A stretch of DNA of 64,000 nucleotides, taken from contig NZ_CP011112.1 in assembly GCF_001190945.1 (NCBI RefSeq), positions 2,728,001 to 2,792,000 on the forward strand, written 5' to 3'. Positions 50,971 to 59,465 of this stretch are shown piece by piece (within the stretch, counting starts at the first letter, position 1; every line of letters starts with the position of its first letter). Both the position numbers and the translations under genes were made by a program. A model generated the notes under the pieces. The model had not been told where the DNA came from. It did no database searches and saw nothing but the letters and a program-made list of their open reading frames with translations. The stretch is from Luteipulveratus mongoliensis (GTDB taxonomy: Bacteria; Actinomycetota; Actinomycetes; Actinomycetales; Dermatophilaceae).

Positions 50971-51843
50971 ATGACGACGAGCGGCACCACGCTGTCCGAG
51001 GTGCTCACCGTCCTCGACGGGCTCTACCCGCCCGACACCGCCCAGTCCTGGGACCAGGTCGGGCTGGTGTCGGGAGACCCGGCCCAGCCCGTACGCCGGA
51101 TCCACCTGGCCGTCGATCCCACCTTGGCGGTGATCGAGGAGGCGCGTGAGGCCGGAGCCGACCTGCTGGTGACGCACCATCCGTTGCTGCTGCGCGGGGT
51201 CCACTCGGTCGCGACCACGTCGGCCAAGGGCGCGAGCGTCACGGCTCTGGTCGTGGCCGACCTCGCGCTCTATGTCGCTCATACCAACGCCGACGTCGCC
51301 CGTCCTGGCGTCAACGACGCGCTCGCGGCAGCGGCCGGGCTGACGGCGACCGAGCCGCTCACCGTTCGTGAGGGTCAGTCGCTCGGGCTGGTGGGCGACC
51401 TGTCCGTGCCGATGACCCTGCAGGCCTTTGCCGCGATGCTGGCGGCGGCGTTGCCAGCGACACCGGTCGGCGTACGGGTCTCGGGCGATGCGGACGCCGA
51501 GGTACGCCGGGTGGCCGTGCTCGGCGGCGCCGGAGACGATGCGTTCGCCGAGGTACGCGCCAGCGGGGCCGACGTCTACGTCACCGCCGACCTTCGTCAT
51601 CACCCGGCGCTGGAGGCCCGCGAGGAAGCTCGTGGCGGGCCGCCCTACCTGGTCGATGCCGGTCACTGGGCCACGGAGTCGTTGTGGCTGGAGTCCGCGT
51701 CGGAGCGGATCCGTCACGAGCTCGGCGGTGCAGCGGCTAGCGTTGAGGTTTACGTGTCGACACTGCGGACCGATCCCTGGGACTTCCTGGTCGCGACCAG
51801 CAGCACGACATCGCCTGAACAACGAAGTGGAGGCCCCCGCTGA
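50971..51843 (+). CDS. Nif3-like dinuclear metal-centre protein
   Basis: 290 aa. GTP cyclohydrolase I type 2/NGG1p-interacting-factor-3 family. Metal-binding segments: SWDQVGLVSGDP, LLVTHHPLLLRG (His pair), YVAHTNADVARPGVND and YLVDAGHWATES (His near the end), plus ADLRHHPAL. Activity is uncertain in the family. First gene of an operon with the zinc-ribbon and RNase H genes. ATG 50971 is preferred; GTG 50962 is possible. Confidence 0.92.
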   Translation: MTTSGTTLSEVLTVLDGLYPPDTAQSWDQVGLVSGDPAQPVRRIHLAVDPTLAVIEEAREAGADLLVTHHPLLLRGVHSVATTSAKGASVTALVVADLALYVAHTNADVARPGVNDALAAAAGLTATEPLTVREGQSLGLVGDLSVPMTLQAFAAMLAAALPATPVGVRVSGDADAEVRRVAVLGGAGDDAFAEVRASGADVYVTADLRHHPALEAREEARGGPPYLVDAGHWATESLWLESASERIRHELGGAAASVEVYVSTLRTDPWDFLVATSSTTSPEQRSGGPR

Positions 51844-52580
51844 AAGCCGACCTCAGTCGCCAGTGGCGACTGCTCGACCTGCAAAAGCTTGACACCCGTC
51901 TCGACCAGCTGAACCATCGCGCAGGCGCCCTGCCGGTGCTCGCCGAGCTGGCCGCGGCCCACGAGCAGTCCACGCGGGTGGACGAGGACTTGGTTCTCGC
52001 GCGCACGGCGGTGACCGACATCGACCGCGAGATCACCAAGGCTGATCAGGACGTGCAGCTGGTGCGCGACCGGTCGACGCGCAACCGGGCGAGGCTGGAC
52101 AGCGGCCAGGGCAGCCCCAAGGAGCTGCAGAGCATGCAGCACGAGCTCGACACCTTGGCGCGGCGGCAGTCCGAGCTGGAGGACGTCGAGCTGGAGATCA
52201 TGGAGCGCGCCGAGTCGCTGCGTTCGGACCTGGTCGAGAAGGAGCGCAAGCGCACCGAGCTCGACGAGCAGCTGTCCCGCCTGGAGGATCAGCGGGACCG
52301 CGACGTCCGCGACATCGAGTCCGAGCGCACCGATGTGTCCAAGGACCGCGATCAGATCGCGCCTGGACTCGGTGATGACCTCCTGGCGCTCTACGAGAAG
52401 GTCCGCGACCAGCACGGTGGTCTGGGTGCAGCAGCGCTCATCGCCCGGCGCTGCGGTGGCTGCCAGCTGGAGCTCAACCAGGCCGACCTGGGCCGCATCC
52501 GTGGTGCTGCTGAGGATGAGGTCCTGCGCTGCGAGGAGTGCCGCAGGATCTTGGTTCGTACGGCCGAGTCCGGTCTGTGA
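51840..52580 (+). CDS. C4-type zinc-ribbon coiled-coil protein, probable CTG start
   Basis: 246 aa. A long coiled coil (residues 1-195; LLDLQKLDTRLDQLNHRAGA) leads to a zinc ribbon CGGCQLELNQ ... CEECRRIL with four Cys. The family is widespread beside Nif3 genes; function unknown, nucleic-acid binding suspected. Conserved N-terminal residues KADLSRQWRLLDLQKLDTRL lie upstream of any ATG/GTG/TTG. The in-frame stop at 51816 leaves only CTG 51840, which has ggagg 6 nt before it and overlaps the Nif3 TGA (CTGA). Confidence 0.88.
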   Translation: MKADLSRQWRLLDLQKLDTRLDQLNHRAGALPVLAELAAAHEQSTRVDEDLVLARTAVTDIDREITKADQDVQLVRDRSTRNRARLDSGQGSPKELQSMQHELDTLARRQSELEDVELEIMERAESLRSDLVEKERKRTELDEQLSRLEDQRDRDVRDIESERTDVSKDRDQIAPGLGDDLLALYEKVRDQHGGLGAAALIARRCGGCQLELNQADLGRIRGAAEDEVLRCEECRRILVRTAESGL

Positions 52581-53797
52581 GCGCGGGCGCCGGGCGCCGG
52601 CTCGTCGTTGAAGCCGACGGTGGGTCGCGCGGCAACCCGGGCGTTGCCGGCTATGGCGCGCTGGTTCTTGATGCCGAGTCGAGCGAGCTGCTCGCCGAGC
52701 GTGCCGCCCCGCTCGGCAAGGCCAGCAACAATGTGGCCGAGTACTCCGGCCTGATCGCCGGGCTCAAGGCGGCTGAGGAGATCGACCCCGCCGCGCGGAT
52801 CGACGTACGGATGGACTCCAAGCTCGTCATCGAGCAGATGGCCGGTCGCTGGAAGATCAAGCACGTCGACATGCAACGGCTCGCGCTCGAGGCGAGAGAG
52901 GTCGTACGCCGGTTGCTGGAGTCCGGTGGCAGTGTCACCTGGACGTGGATCCCGCGGGAGATCAACAAGGCGGCCGACAAGCTGTCCAACGACGGCATGG
53001 ACGGCGAGACCATCGAGAGCGACTACTGGCGCGACAGCGCTCATGACGTCGCGCGGTCGGAGGAGACGTCCGAGGCAGACGAGACCGTTGAGGTCGCGGA
53101 GCAGCAGATCCTGTCGACGGACAGCACCCCAGGGGCACCACCGGACGTCGGGCGCCCGACTCGAATCCTGTTGGTACGCCACGGCGTCACCGACTTCACC
53201 GTGCAGGGCCGTCTCGACGGACGGGGCGGGGCTGACCCGTCGCTCAACGACGAGGGCCGCGCGCAGGCCGCTCGGGTCGCCGGCGCGGTTGCGGCGCGGC
53301 TGAAAGACGCATCGGGTGAGGCCGTCGTCGTGACGTCCTCGCTTGCGAGGGCCAAGGAGACCGGGGCTGCGGTGGGCCGGTCGCTCGGCGTGGACCCGGT
53401 CGAGGACGCCGACTGGGACGAGCAGTCCTTCGGCGAGTGGGACGGGCTGACCTTCGGCGAGATCTCCGAGCGCTTCCCCGATGACCTGAACCGGCTGCGC
53501 AGCGACGAGGGCTTCGCGGTCGACGGCGGTGGCGAGACTCACGTGCAGATGGCCAAGCGGGTCGAGCAGGCGATGCAGCGGACGCTCGCGCTCGCCGGGT
53601 CCGGCGGCACGGCGGTGGTGGCGACGCATCGCAAGCCGATCATGGTCATCCTGGCCTCGATCCTGGACATCTCCGCCGAACGCGCCTGGCGCCTCGCGGC
53701 TTCTCCGGCGTCGATCACGGGCATCGAGGTGTGGCGTGACGGCAACGTCTCGATCGCGTTCCTGAACGACACGCACCATCACGATCCGGTCGGCTGA
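52577..53797 (+). CDS. Bifunctional RNase H / histidine phosphatase
   Basis: 406 aa. N-terminal RNase HI: Asp14 in VVEADGGSRGNPG, Glu in NNVAEYSGLIAGL, Asp in VRMDSKLVIEQM. C-terminal phosphoglycerate-mutase-like domain: LLVRHGVTDFTVQGRLDG (catalytic His), then ATHRKPIM (second His). The same fusion is known in mycobacteria as RNase H plus alpha-ribazole phosphatase (cobalamin assembly). The start GTG 52577 overlaps the zinc-ribbon stop. Confidence 0.92.
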   Translation: MSAGAGRRLVVEADGGSRGNPGVAGYGALVLDAESSELLAERAAPLGKASNNVAEYSGLIAGLKAAEEIDPAARIDVRMDSKLVIEQMAGRWKIKHVDMQRLALEAREVVRRLLESGGSVTWTWIPREINKAADKLSNDGMDGETIESDYWRDSAHDVARSEETSEADETVEVAEQQILSTDSTPGAPPDVGRPTRILLVRHGVTDFTVQGRLDGRGGADPSLNDEGRAQAARVAGAVAARLKDASGEAVVVTSSLARAKETGAAVGRSLGVDPVEDADWDEQSFGEWDGLTFGEISERFPDDLNRLRSDEGFAVDGGGETHVQMAKRVEQAMQRTLALAGSGGTAVVATHRKPIMVILASILDISAERAWRLAASPASITGIEVWRDGNVSIAFLNDTHHHDPVG

Positions 53798-53861
53798 ACC
53801 AGCCCGTCCGCGGTGCGGGACCCGCGTCCCAGATCGCGGACCCCTGTGCCACGCTGACGCC

Positions 53862-54272
53862 ATGAGCTACGCCGGTGATGTGAGCCCGCAGCAGGCGTTC
53901 GAGGCGTTGCGTGAGGATCCCTCCGCACGACTCGTCGACGTCCGCACCCAGGCCGAGTGGGCGTACGTCGGGGTGCCCGATCTGACGTCCGTCGGCCAGC
54001 AGGTCGTCTACGCCGAGTGGCAGACCTATCCCGAGGGCGCTCGCAACGAGGCGTTCCTCGACCAGCTGCGCGAGGCGGGTGTCGGTGACGGACCGACCTA
54101 CTTCCTGTGCAGGTCGGGTGTGCGCTCGATCGCCGCGGCCGAGGCGGCGACGGCCGCGGGCTCAACCCAGGCGTACAACGTGCTCGAGGGCTTCGAGGGT
54201 GGCGTGGACGAGCAGGGTCACCGCAGCGTGGCTGGCTGGAAGGTCGCGGGACTGCCCTGGGTGCAGAAGTGA
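53862..54272 (+). CDS. Single-domain rhodanese-like sulfurtransferase
   Basis: 136 aa. Rhodanese fold with LVDVRTQAEWAYVGVPDL and active-site loop FLCRSGVRS, whose Cys binds sulfur. Full length. Its stop overlaps the metZ start (GTGA), a common actinobacterial pairing that suggests sulfide delivery to or persulfide handling near MetZ. Confidence 0.92.
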   Translation: MSYAGDVSPQQAFEALREDPSARLVDVRTQAEWAYVGVPDLTSVGQQVVYAEWQTYPEGARNEAFLDQLREAGVGDGPTYFLCRSGVRSIAAAEAATAAGSTQAYNVLEGFEGGVDEQGHRSVAGWKVAGLPWVQK

Positions 54273-55471
54273 GCGACGCGAAGACTCCGCGACCCGACAC
54301 CCTGGCGGTCCGAGGAGGCCTGGCACGCAGTGGCTTTGAAGAGACCGCCGAGGCGCTCTACCTGACCTCAGGCTTCGTCTACGAGACCGCCGAGGACGCC
54401 GAGGCGGCGTTCAAGGAGGAGGTCGACCGCTTCGTCTACAGCCGTTATGGCAACCCGACGGTCGCGGTGCTCGAGGAGCGCCTGCGACTCCTCGAAGGCG
54501 CCGAGGCGTGCTACGCGACGGCGAGTGGGATGTCGGCGGTCTTCACCGCGTTGGCCGCCCTGCTGGCCAACGGTGACCGGGTCGTCGCGGCCCGAGGGTT
54601 GTTCGGCTCGTGCTTCGTGATCCTCGACGAGATCCTGCCCCGCTGGGGTGTCGAGACCGTCTTCGTGGACGGCTCGGACAACGACCAGTGGCGTGAGGCC
54701 CTGTCCAAGCCGACGACGGCGGTGTTCTTCGAGACGCCCAGCAACCCGATGCAGGAGCTCGTCGACATGGACACCGTCTGTGAGCTCGCCCATGCGGCGG
54801 GCGCACAGGTTGTGGTCGACAACGTCTTCGGCACTCCGGTCTTCTCGCGTCCGCTGGAGCACGGCGCGGACATCATCGTCTACAGCGCGACCAAGCACAT
54901 CGACGGTCAGGGTCGCGTCCTGGGCGGCGCCATCCTGGGACCGCGGGACTACATCGACGGGCCGGTCAAGAACCTCATCCGGCACACCGGTCCGTCCCTG
55001 TCGCCCTTCAACGCGTGGGTGCTGGTCAAGGGGCTGGAGACCATGCGGATCCGGGTCGAGCAGCAGGCCCGGTCCGCGCTCACGCTGGCGCAGGCGCTGG
55101 AGCGCGACCCGCGGGTGGCGACCGTCTGGTACCCCTACCTCGAGTCGCACCCGCAGCACGGACTGGCGCTGCGGCAGATGTCGGGCGGCGGCACCGTCGT
55201 GACCTTCGAGCTCGCAGGCGGGGAGGGTCGGACCCAGAAGGACGACGCCTTCACGGTGATGAACGCGCTGGAGATCATCGACATCTCCAACAACCTCGGC
55301 GACTCCAAGTCGCTCATCACCCACCCGTCCACCACGACTCATCGCCGGATGGGCGAGGAGGCGCGGTTGAAGGTCGGCATCACCGACGGCGTTCTGCGGA
55401 TCTCGGTGGGTCTCGAAGACATCGAGGACCTGCTCGCCGACGTTGCGACGGCCCTGAGCGGACTCGGCTGA
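54269..55471 (+). CDS. metZ: O-succinylhomoserine sulfhydrylase
   Basis: 400 aa. A PLP enzyme of the Cys/Met-metabolism family; condenses O-succinylhomoserine with sulfide to give homocysteine. PLP Lys209 in YSATKHIDGQGRVLGG. Substrate and cofactor motifs are YSRYGNPTVAVLEERL, FFETPSNPMQELVD and the C-terminal THPSTTTHRRM. GTG start overlaps the rhodanese stop. Cystathionine gamma-synthase is an alternative, but the neighbouring rhodanese and the sequence favour MetZ. Confidence 0.92.
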   Translation: MSDAKTPRPDTLAVRGGLARSGFEETAEALYLTSGFVYETAEDAEAAFKEEVDRFVYSRYGNPTVAVLEERLRLLEGAEACYATASGMSAVFTALAALLANGDRVVAARGLFGSCFVILDEILPRWGVETVFVDGSDNDQWREALSKPTTAVFFETPSNPMQELVDMDTVCELAHAAGAQVVVDNVFGTPVFSRPLEHGADIIVYSATKHIDGQGRVLGGAILGPRDYIDGPVKNLIRHTGPSLSPFNAWVLVKGLETMRIRVEQQARSALTLAQALERDPRVATVWYPYLESHPQHGLALRQMSGGGTVVTFELAGGEGRTQKDDAFTVMNALEIIDISNNLGDSKSLITHPSTTTHRRMGEEARLKVGITDGVLRISVGLEDIEDLLADVATALSGLG

Positions 55472-55477
55472 CCCTCG

Positions 55478-56569
55478 TCAGAGGGTGAGCGCGGCCGTTG
55501 CGGCCGCCACCGCAGCGACTGCGCACAGCAGGCTCTTGGCCATGAAGGGCAGCACGGGTACGACGAGCCCGGCTCGGCGGCAGCGCTCGCGCCACAGCAG
55601 CGTGGCCAGCGAGCCCCAGATGGTCACCATCGGCCCGAGGTTCACGCCGATGAGCAGCGCCATCAGTCGGGCCGGCCGGTCGGTGGTCAGGCCCTCGAGG
55701 GCGAGATAGGCGGGCAGGTTGTTGGCCAGGTTGGCGGCGACGGCACCGGTCGCGCTGACCTGCCAGAGGTCTCCGGGCGAGTGACCTGTGCCGAGCGCGC
55801 CAGACAGCAGGTCGTGCAGCCCGTGTCGTGACGCGATGTCGACGACCACGAACAGTGCACACACGGCAACGACCATGAGCCAGGGCACCGAGACCCTGCG
55901 CAGCGCTGCCCGCTGCCGAACCCAGAGCGTGCCGACCAGGACGACGGCCGCGATGGTGGCGGGTATCGCAGGGGTGATGCCGGTGACGAAGATCGGGCCG
56001 AGGGCTACGCATACTGCGGCTGCGACGAGCAGCAGAGGACGGTCATGGGGATCGGCCGGTGGCTCGATGGTGTAGCGCCCAGACAGCTCACGTCGGTGCA
56101 GGAGCGCCAGGACGACCAAGGTCGCGACGACTGCGGCCAACGCGGGTCGCCATGACAAGGCGACATAGTCCAGGACGCCGACACCCAGACCCGAGAAGTG
56201 ATGCATGGCAAGCAGATTCGACAAGTTGGAGACAGGCAGGAGCAGTGATGCGGTGTTGGCGAGCCAGACCGTGGTGAGGGCGAAGGGCATGGCGGACACA
56301 CCGACCTGGCGTGCGACGGCGATGACGACAGGCGTCAGCAGCACAGCGGTCGTATCGAGGCTCAGCACGATCGTCGCGCCCGTCGACAGCAGGGCCACCA
56401 GCAGCCACAGCAACCAGGTGCGGTGCCGTCCGGCGCGCGCAGCCCAGTGACCGGCAACGTCGAACACCCCCGCGATCTCTGCGATCTCGGCCACCACGGT
56501 GATCATCACGAGGAAGACCATCACCGGTGCGACCCGGCTCGCGAGGTCACCCAGCTCGGCTGCGGTCAT
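55478..56569 (-). CDS. SLC13/ArsB-type permease
   Basis: 363 aa, highly hydrophobic with about 9-10 membrane helices. Elements of the ion-transporter superfamily: STGATIVLSLDTTAVLLTPV and LLLPVSNLSNLLAMHHFSGL (first half), and ANLANNLPAYLALEGL with VNLGPMVTIWGSLATLLW (second half). Asn/Ser-rich re-entrant loops are typical of substrate and Na sites. Substrate unclear (arsenite, dicarboxylate or other anion). Slightly shorter than usual. Convergent with metZ. Confidence 0.82.
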   Translation of the reverse strand: MTAAELGDLASRVAPVMVFLVMITVVAEIAEIAGVFDVAGHWAARAGRHRTWLLWLLVALLSTGATIVLSLDTTAVLLTPVVIAVARQVGVSAMPFALTTVWLANTASLLLPVSNLSNLLAMHHFSGLGVGVLDYVALSWRPALAAVVATLVVLALLHRRELSGRYTIEPPADPHDRPLLLVAAAVCVALGPIFVTGITPAIPATIAAVVLVGTLWVRQRAALRRVSVPWLMVVAVCALFVVVDIASRHGLHDLLSGALGTGHSPGDLWQVSATGAVAANLANNLPAYLALEGLTTDRPARLMALLIGVNLGPMVTIWGSLATLLWRERCRRAGLVVPVLPFMAKSLLCAVAAVAAATAALTL

Positions 56570-56576
56570 CGTCGGG

Positions 56577-57323
56577 TCATGGGGTTGAGACGTCGAGCAC
56601 CCAGGGCTGACCGGTCCGGGCCGGCGCAGTCAGCGTGGTCGAGAACCCATCTGCCGCAACGGCTTCGAGTGCCTGCGGGGTGCGTACGTCCTTGCCGACC
56701 TGGCAGAGGTGACGGGCCAGCAGTCCACGAGTGTGCTTGGCCATGTGGGTCGCGCCGGGCACGCGGATCTGCACCCACTTGCGGGCCAGGTCGCCCCGCG
56801 GGGTCCAGGCGGCGACGTAGGTGCTCGACCGGCAGTCAACGATGACGCCCCGGCCGGCGGCCGCGGACAGCACGTCATCCAGCGGCTCGCGCCAGGCTGC
56901 GGCGACCGGGCCGAGGCCGGGGAGGTTCACAGCCATCGAGAGCCGGTAAGGGGCGACCTTGTCCCGAGGACGGACGGCGCCGTAGAGCGCGGACACCACG
57001 ACCAGCCAGCGCCGGGCTCGGCGCAGGGCAGCGGCGTCGAGAGTGCCGAGGTCGAGCGCGTCGTACAGCACGCCCGTGTAGAGGTCCTGGACCGGCAGTG
57101 CGGGAGTGGTGCGCAGCCGGGTGTTGCGGGCCAGGTCCTCCGTGAGGTTGCTGCTGACGCCGAGGATCTCGGCCGCATCGTCCCGACCACCCACATCGGT
57201 GAGAGCGTCCAGGACCCGGTGGCGGACGTCACTCAGCTCCGGGAACGACAGGGAATCGACGTCGAGCCGATGGCCTCGGGTCCGCGCGTGCTTGGTCTCC
57301 GAGGGCGGCAGCAAGATCAGCAC
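56577..57323 (-). CDS. yaaA: YaaA-family peroxide stress protein
   Basis: 248 aa. Conserved N-terminus MLILLPPSETKH, then YTGVLYDALDLGTL, VVSALYGAVRPRDKVAPYRL and the C-terminal MAKHTRGLLARHL. In E. coli YaaA lowers free iron under H2O2 stress; DNA-binding activity has been reported. Seven base pairs before the permease start, likely same transcript. Confidence 0.9.
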   Translation of the reverse strand: MLILLPPSETKHARTRGHRLDVDSLSFPELSDVRHRVLDALTDVGGRDDAAEILGVSSNLTEDLARNTRLRTTPALPVQDLYTGVLYDALDLGTLDAAALRRARRWLVVVSALYGAVRPRDKVAPYRLSMAVNLPGLGPVAAAWREPLDDVLSAAAGRGVIVDCRSSTYVAAWTPRGDLARKWVQIRVPGATHMAKHTRGLLARHLCQVGKDVRTPQALEAVAADGFSTTLTAPARTGQPWVLDVSTP

Positions 57324-57381
57324 CCGGCGAGGGTACGGCGAGCAGGCGACAGGCGCGTACCCCGTCCGATCGTCGGGCCGG

Positions 57382-58629
57382 TCAGCAGGTCTGGAGGGCG
57401 TTCGCCTGCTCAGGCCCGTAGCGGTGACCGGCCCCTGTCGGGACTGCCAGTGAGCTGACGAAGTCGACGCCGGCCTGCATCAGGCTCACGACCGGCAGCC
57501 ACGGGCGACCGTTGTCCGGCGGCTCGAACAGCATCGACGGGTTCGTGTGCACGATCGGGTCGTCGTCGTTGGCGACCGAGGACTCCTTGAGCAGGCCCGT
57601 GGTGTCGCCACCCGGCGTACCGACCCAGAGCGCCGAGCAGACCTGATGGGTACGCGCCCGGCCGCCCGGGCCGGTGAAGATTGCCTGCCCAGCCGTCGCG
57701 CCGAGGCTCTCGCCGTAGACGTGCAGGTCCGGGCGCTGGTTGGCCGGGAGGCTCTGGATCCGCGCGCTCACCGCGTCGAACAGCGCTCGTGCCCCACGCG
57801 TCGCACCGTCCTGGTCGAAGACGTACGCCATCCAGCTCGGGCTGGAGGAGTACTGCATGCCGACCATCGCGACGTCCGCGCCGAAGCGGTGCTCCAGCCC
57901 GTCGACGAGGTTGGGATCGACCCAACCCGAGCCGGTCGGGATCACCAGGACCACCCGCGACCGGTGCAGGCCGCCGGCACGTACCAGCTGGTCGGCGGCA
58001 CGCTGCGCCCGCGCCGTGACGCTCTCGCGACCGGTCATCGCGGCGTACGTCCGAACTGCACCGACAGGGGAGGGGTCCATGAGGACTTGTCCCTCGCTCG
58101 TGCCCTGTCCGCCTGCTGCGTGGCTGGGCGTCATCGGCACCATGACCGATGTGGCCACCGCGAGAGCAAGGACTGGACGCCACAGCCGAGCCCGCTTGCG
58201 CCAGGCGAGACGGACGCCGCGGCCGAGCAGCACGACGCTGCCGATCGTCGCGGCCATGCCGGCCCAGTCAGCGAGCCCGAGCGGCGCCATCCCGATCTGC
58301 GCGCGCATCGCGTTCTGCGACAGGTGTGCCCACACGACGGCGGCTGCCAGAGCCACACCTGACCCGACCACGACGTGCTGCTGCCGTCGCCCGGTCACGC
58401 GGGGCTCGGCCCGCCGCAGTCGTCGTACGACGGACAGGGACCCGAGGACGAACACCGCCGTCACGAGGCCCTGTACCAGCGGCGAGTGAGGCAGATAGCC
58501 AGGGAAGAACGACAGGAACGTGGTGAGCGCGACGGTCACCGCGCTCGAGGCCCGGGCCAGGCGAAGCGACTGCGACCAGCGACGGATCAGCGGTGCCGCA
58601 GCCACGGGCGGCGACTCGATGGCGCTCAT
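57382..58629 (-). CDS. Abhydrolase_9 membrane alpha/beta-hydrolase
   Basis: 415 aa. The N-terminal half has four hydrophobic helices (for example VALTTFLSFFPGYLP; LVQGLVTAVFVLGSLSVV). The C-terminal half is a hydrolase domain with the nucleophile elbow VYGESLGATAG, LVIPTGSGWVDPNLVDGLEH and QYSSSPSWMAYV. Matches the actinobacterial PF10081 family, catalytic function untested. The start at 58629 overlaps the stop of the phospholipase-like gene (ATGA), so they form a unit. Confidence 0.85.
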   Translation of the reverse strand: MSAIESPPVAAAPLIRRWSQSLRLARASSAVTVALTTFLSFFPGYLPHSPLVQGLVTAVFVLGSLSVVRRLRRAEPRVTGRRQQHVVVGSGVALAAAVVWAHLSQNAMRAQIGMAPLGLADWAGMAATIGSVVLLGRGVRLAWRKRARLWRPVLALAVATSVMVPMTPSHAAGGQGTSEGQVLMDPSPVGAVRTYAAMTGRESVTARAQRAADQLVRAGGLHRSRVVLVIPTGSGWVDPNLVDGLEHRFGADVAMVGMQYSSSPSWMAYVFDQDGATRGARALFDAVSARIQSLPANQRPDLHVYGESLGATAGQAIFTGPGGRARTHQVCSALWVGTPGGDTTGLLKESSVANDDDPIVHTNPSMLFEPPDNGRPWLPVVSLMQAGVDFVSSLAVPTGAGHRYGPEQANALQTC

Positions 58630-59300
58630 GCGTGCACCGCCTGGGTGGGACCGTCGACTGCGGTCAGGGACCGGGCGATGACTCGGCGGGTGCTCCCGAG
58701 GCCGAGACCGGCCAGCGCGGCGCCCGCGCCCAGGAACATCACGGCAGCAGCGCCGGAAGCGACCGACAGCGGACTCTCGTGGCCGGGAGTCGACCAGTGC
58801 TGGCGCCAGGAGTTGATCCGGACCGAAAGCGTCGCGGAGCTCGCCCACAGGTCGCACACCCCGCGGGACACGGTGTTGCTGCGCTGCTCGCACGCGGCAT
58901 GTGTCGTGCGGTCGAACTGGTCATCGACGGACCGGCGCGCACTGGCGGGCAACGGCCCGGAGGTCTTGGCAGCGTCTCGGATCAGGTCGTAGCCGAGGTC
59001 GTGCTGGCGGCAGGCGGCCGTGAAGTAGCCCGGCAGCGGGATGGGCGACGAGCAGTCACCGGACGGGTTGACGAGGGCTCCGTGCTCGACCTCGGGCTGA
59101 TAGCCCTTGCGATCGGCGAACCCGGCGGGCAGGGCTTGCCGAGCGGCCAGACCGGGCTCGTGCACGAGGGCCACGACGGCCCTCTCGTGCGTCGGGTCGA
59201 AGGACGTGTCAGCCGGACGGTCGGCGTAGTCGATGGTCGCCCACGCGCACCCGCTGAGGGCGAGGGTGGCGGCGAGCCGTCGTACGGTCGTGGTCGTCAT
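58626..59300 (-). CDS. Prokaryotic phospholipase A2-like exported protein
   Basis: 224 aa. A short N-terminal signal with a potential lipobox (LAATLALSGC-A) is followed by the PLA2 core GYFTAACRQHDLGYDLIRDA. Its His-Asp pair and the Cys before it are diagnostic. Later Cys (AACEQRS; GVCDLWA) may form disulfides. A C-terminal hydrophobic helix (VASGAAAVMFLGAGAALAGL) would keep it in the membrane. Probably cleaves the sn-2 ester of phospholipids outside the cell. Coupled to an alpha/beta hydrolase. Confidence 0.8.
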   Translation of the reverse strand: MTTTTVRRLAATLALSGCAWATIDYADRPADTSFDPTHERAVVALVHEPGLAARQALPAGFADRKGYQPEVEHGALVNPSGDCSSPIPLPGYFTAACRQHDLGYDLIRDAAKTSGPLPASARRSVDDQFDRTTHAACEQRSNTVSRGVCDLWASSATLSVRINSWRQHWSTPGHESPLSVASGAAAVMFLGAGAALAGLGLGSTRRVIARSLTAVDGPTQAVHA

Positions 59301-59465
59301 GCGAGGAAAGTTAGGTACGCGAGGCCCGAGTCCACGTCGCCGTGAGGAGCCATTCGCGAGTCACCTTCTGGTGCACTCCGACGCGTTGTCGTAGTACTGG
59401 AGAGTGACGCGAAACGAACCCCTCGTGTGACGCGCGTCGGTCGTTCGGCTCCCTAACCTGATGCC

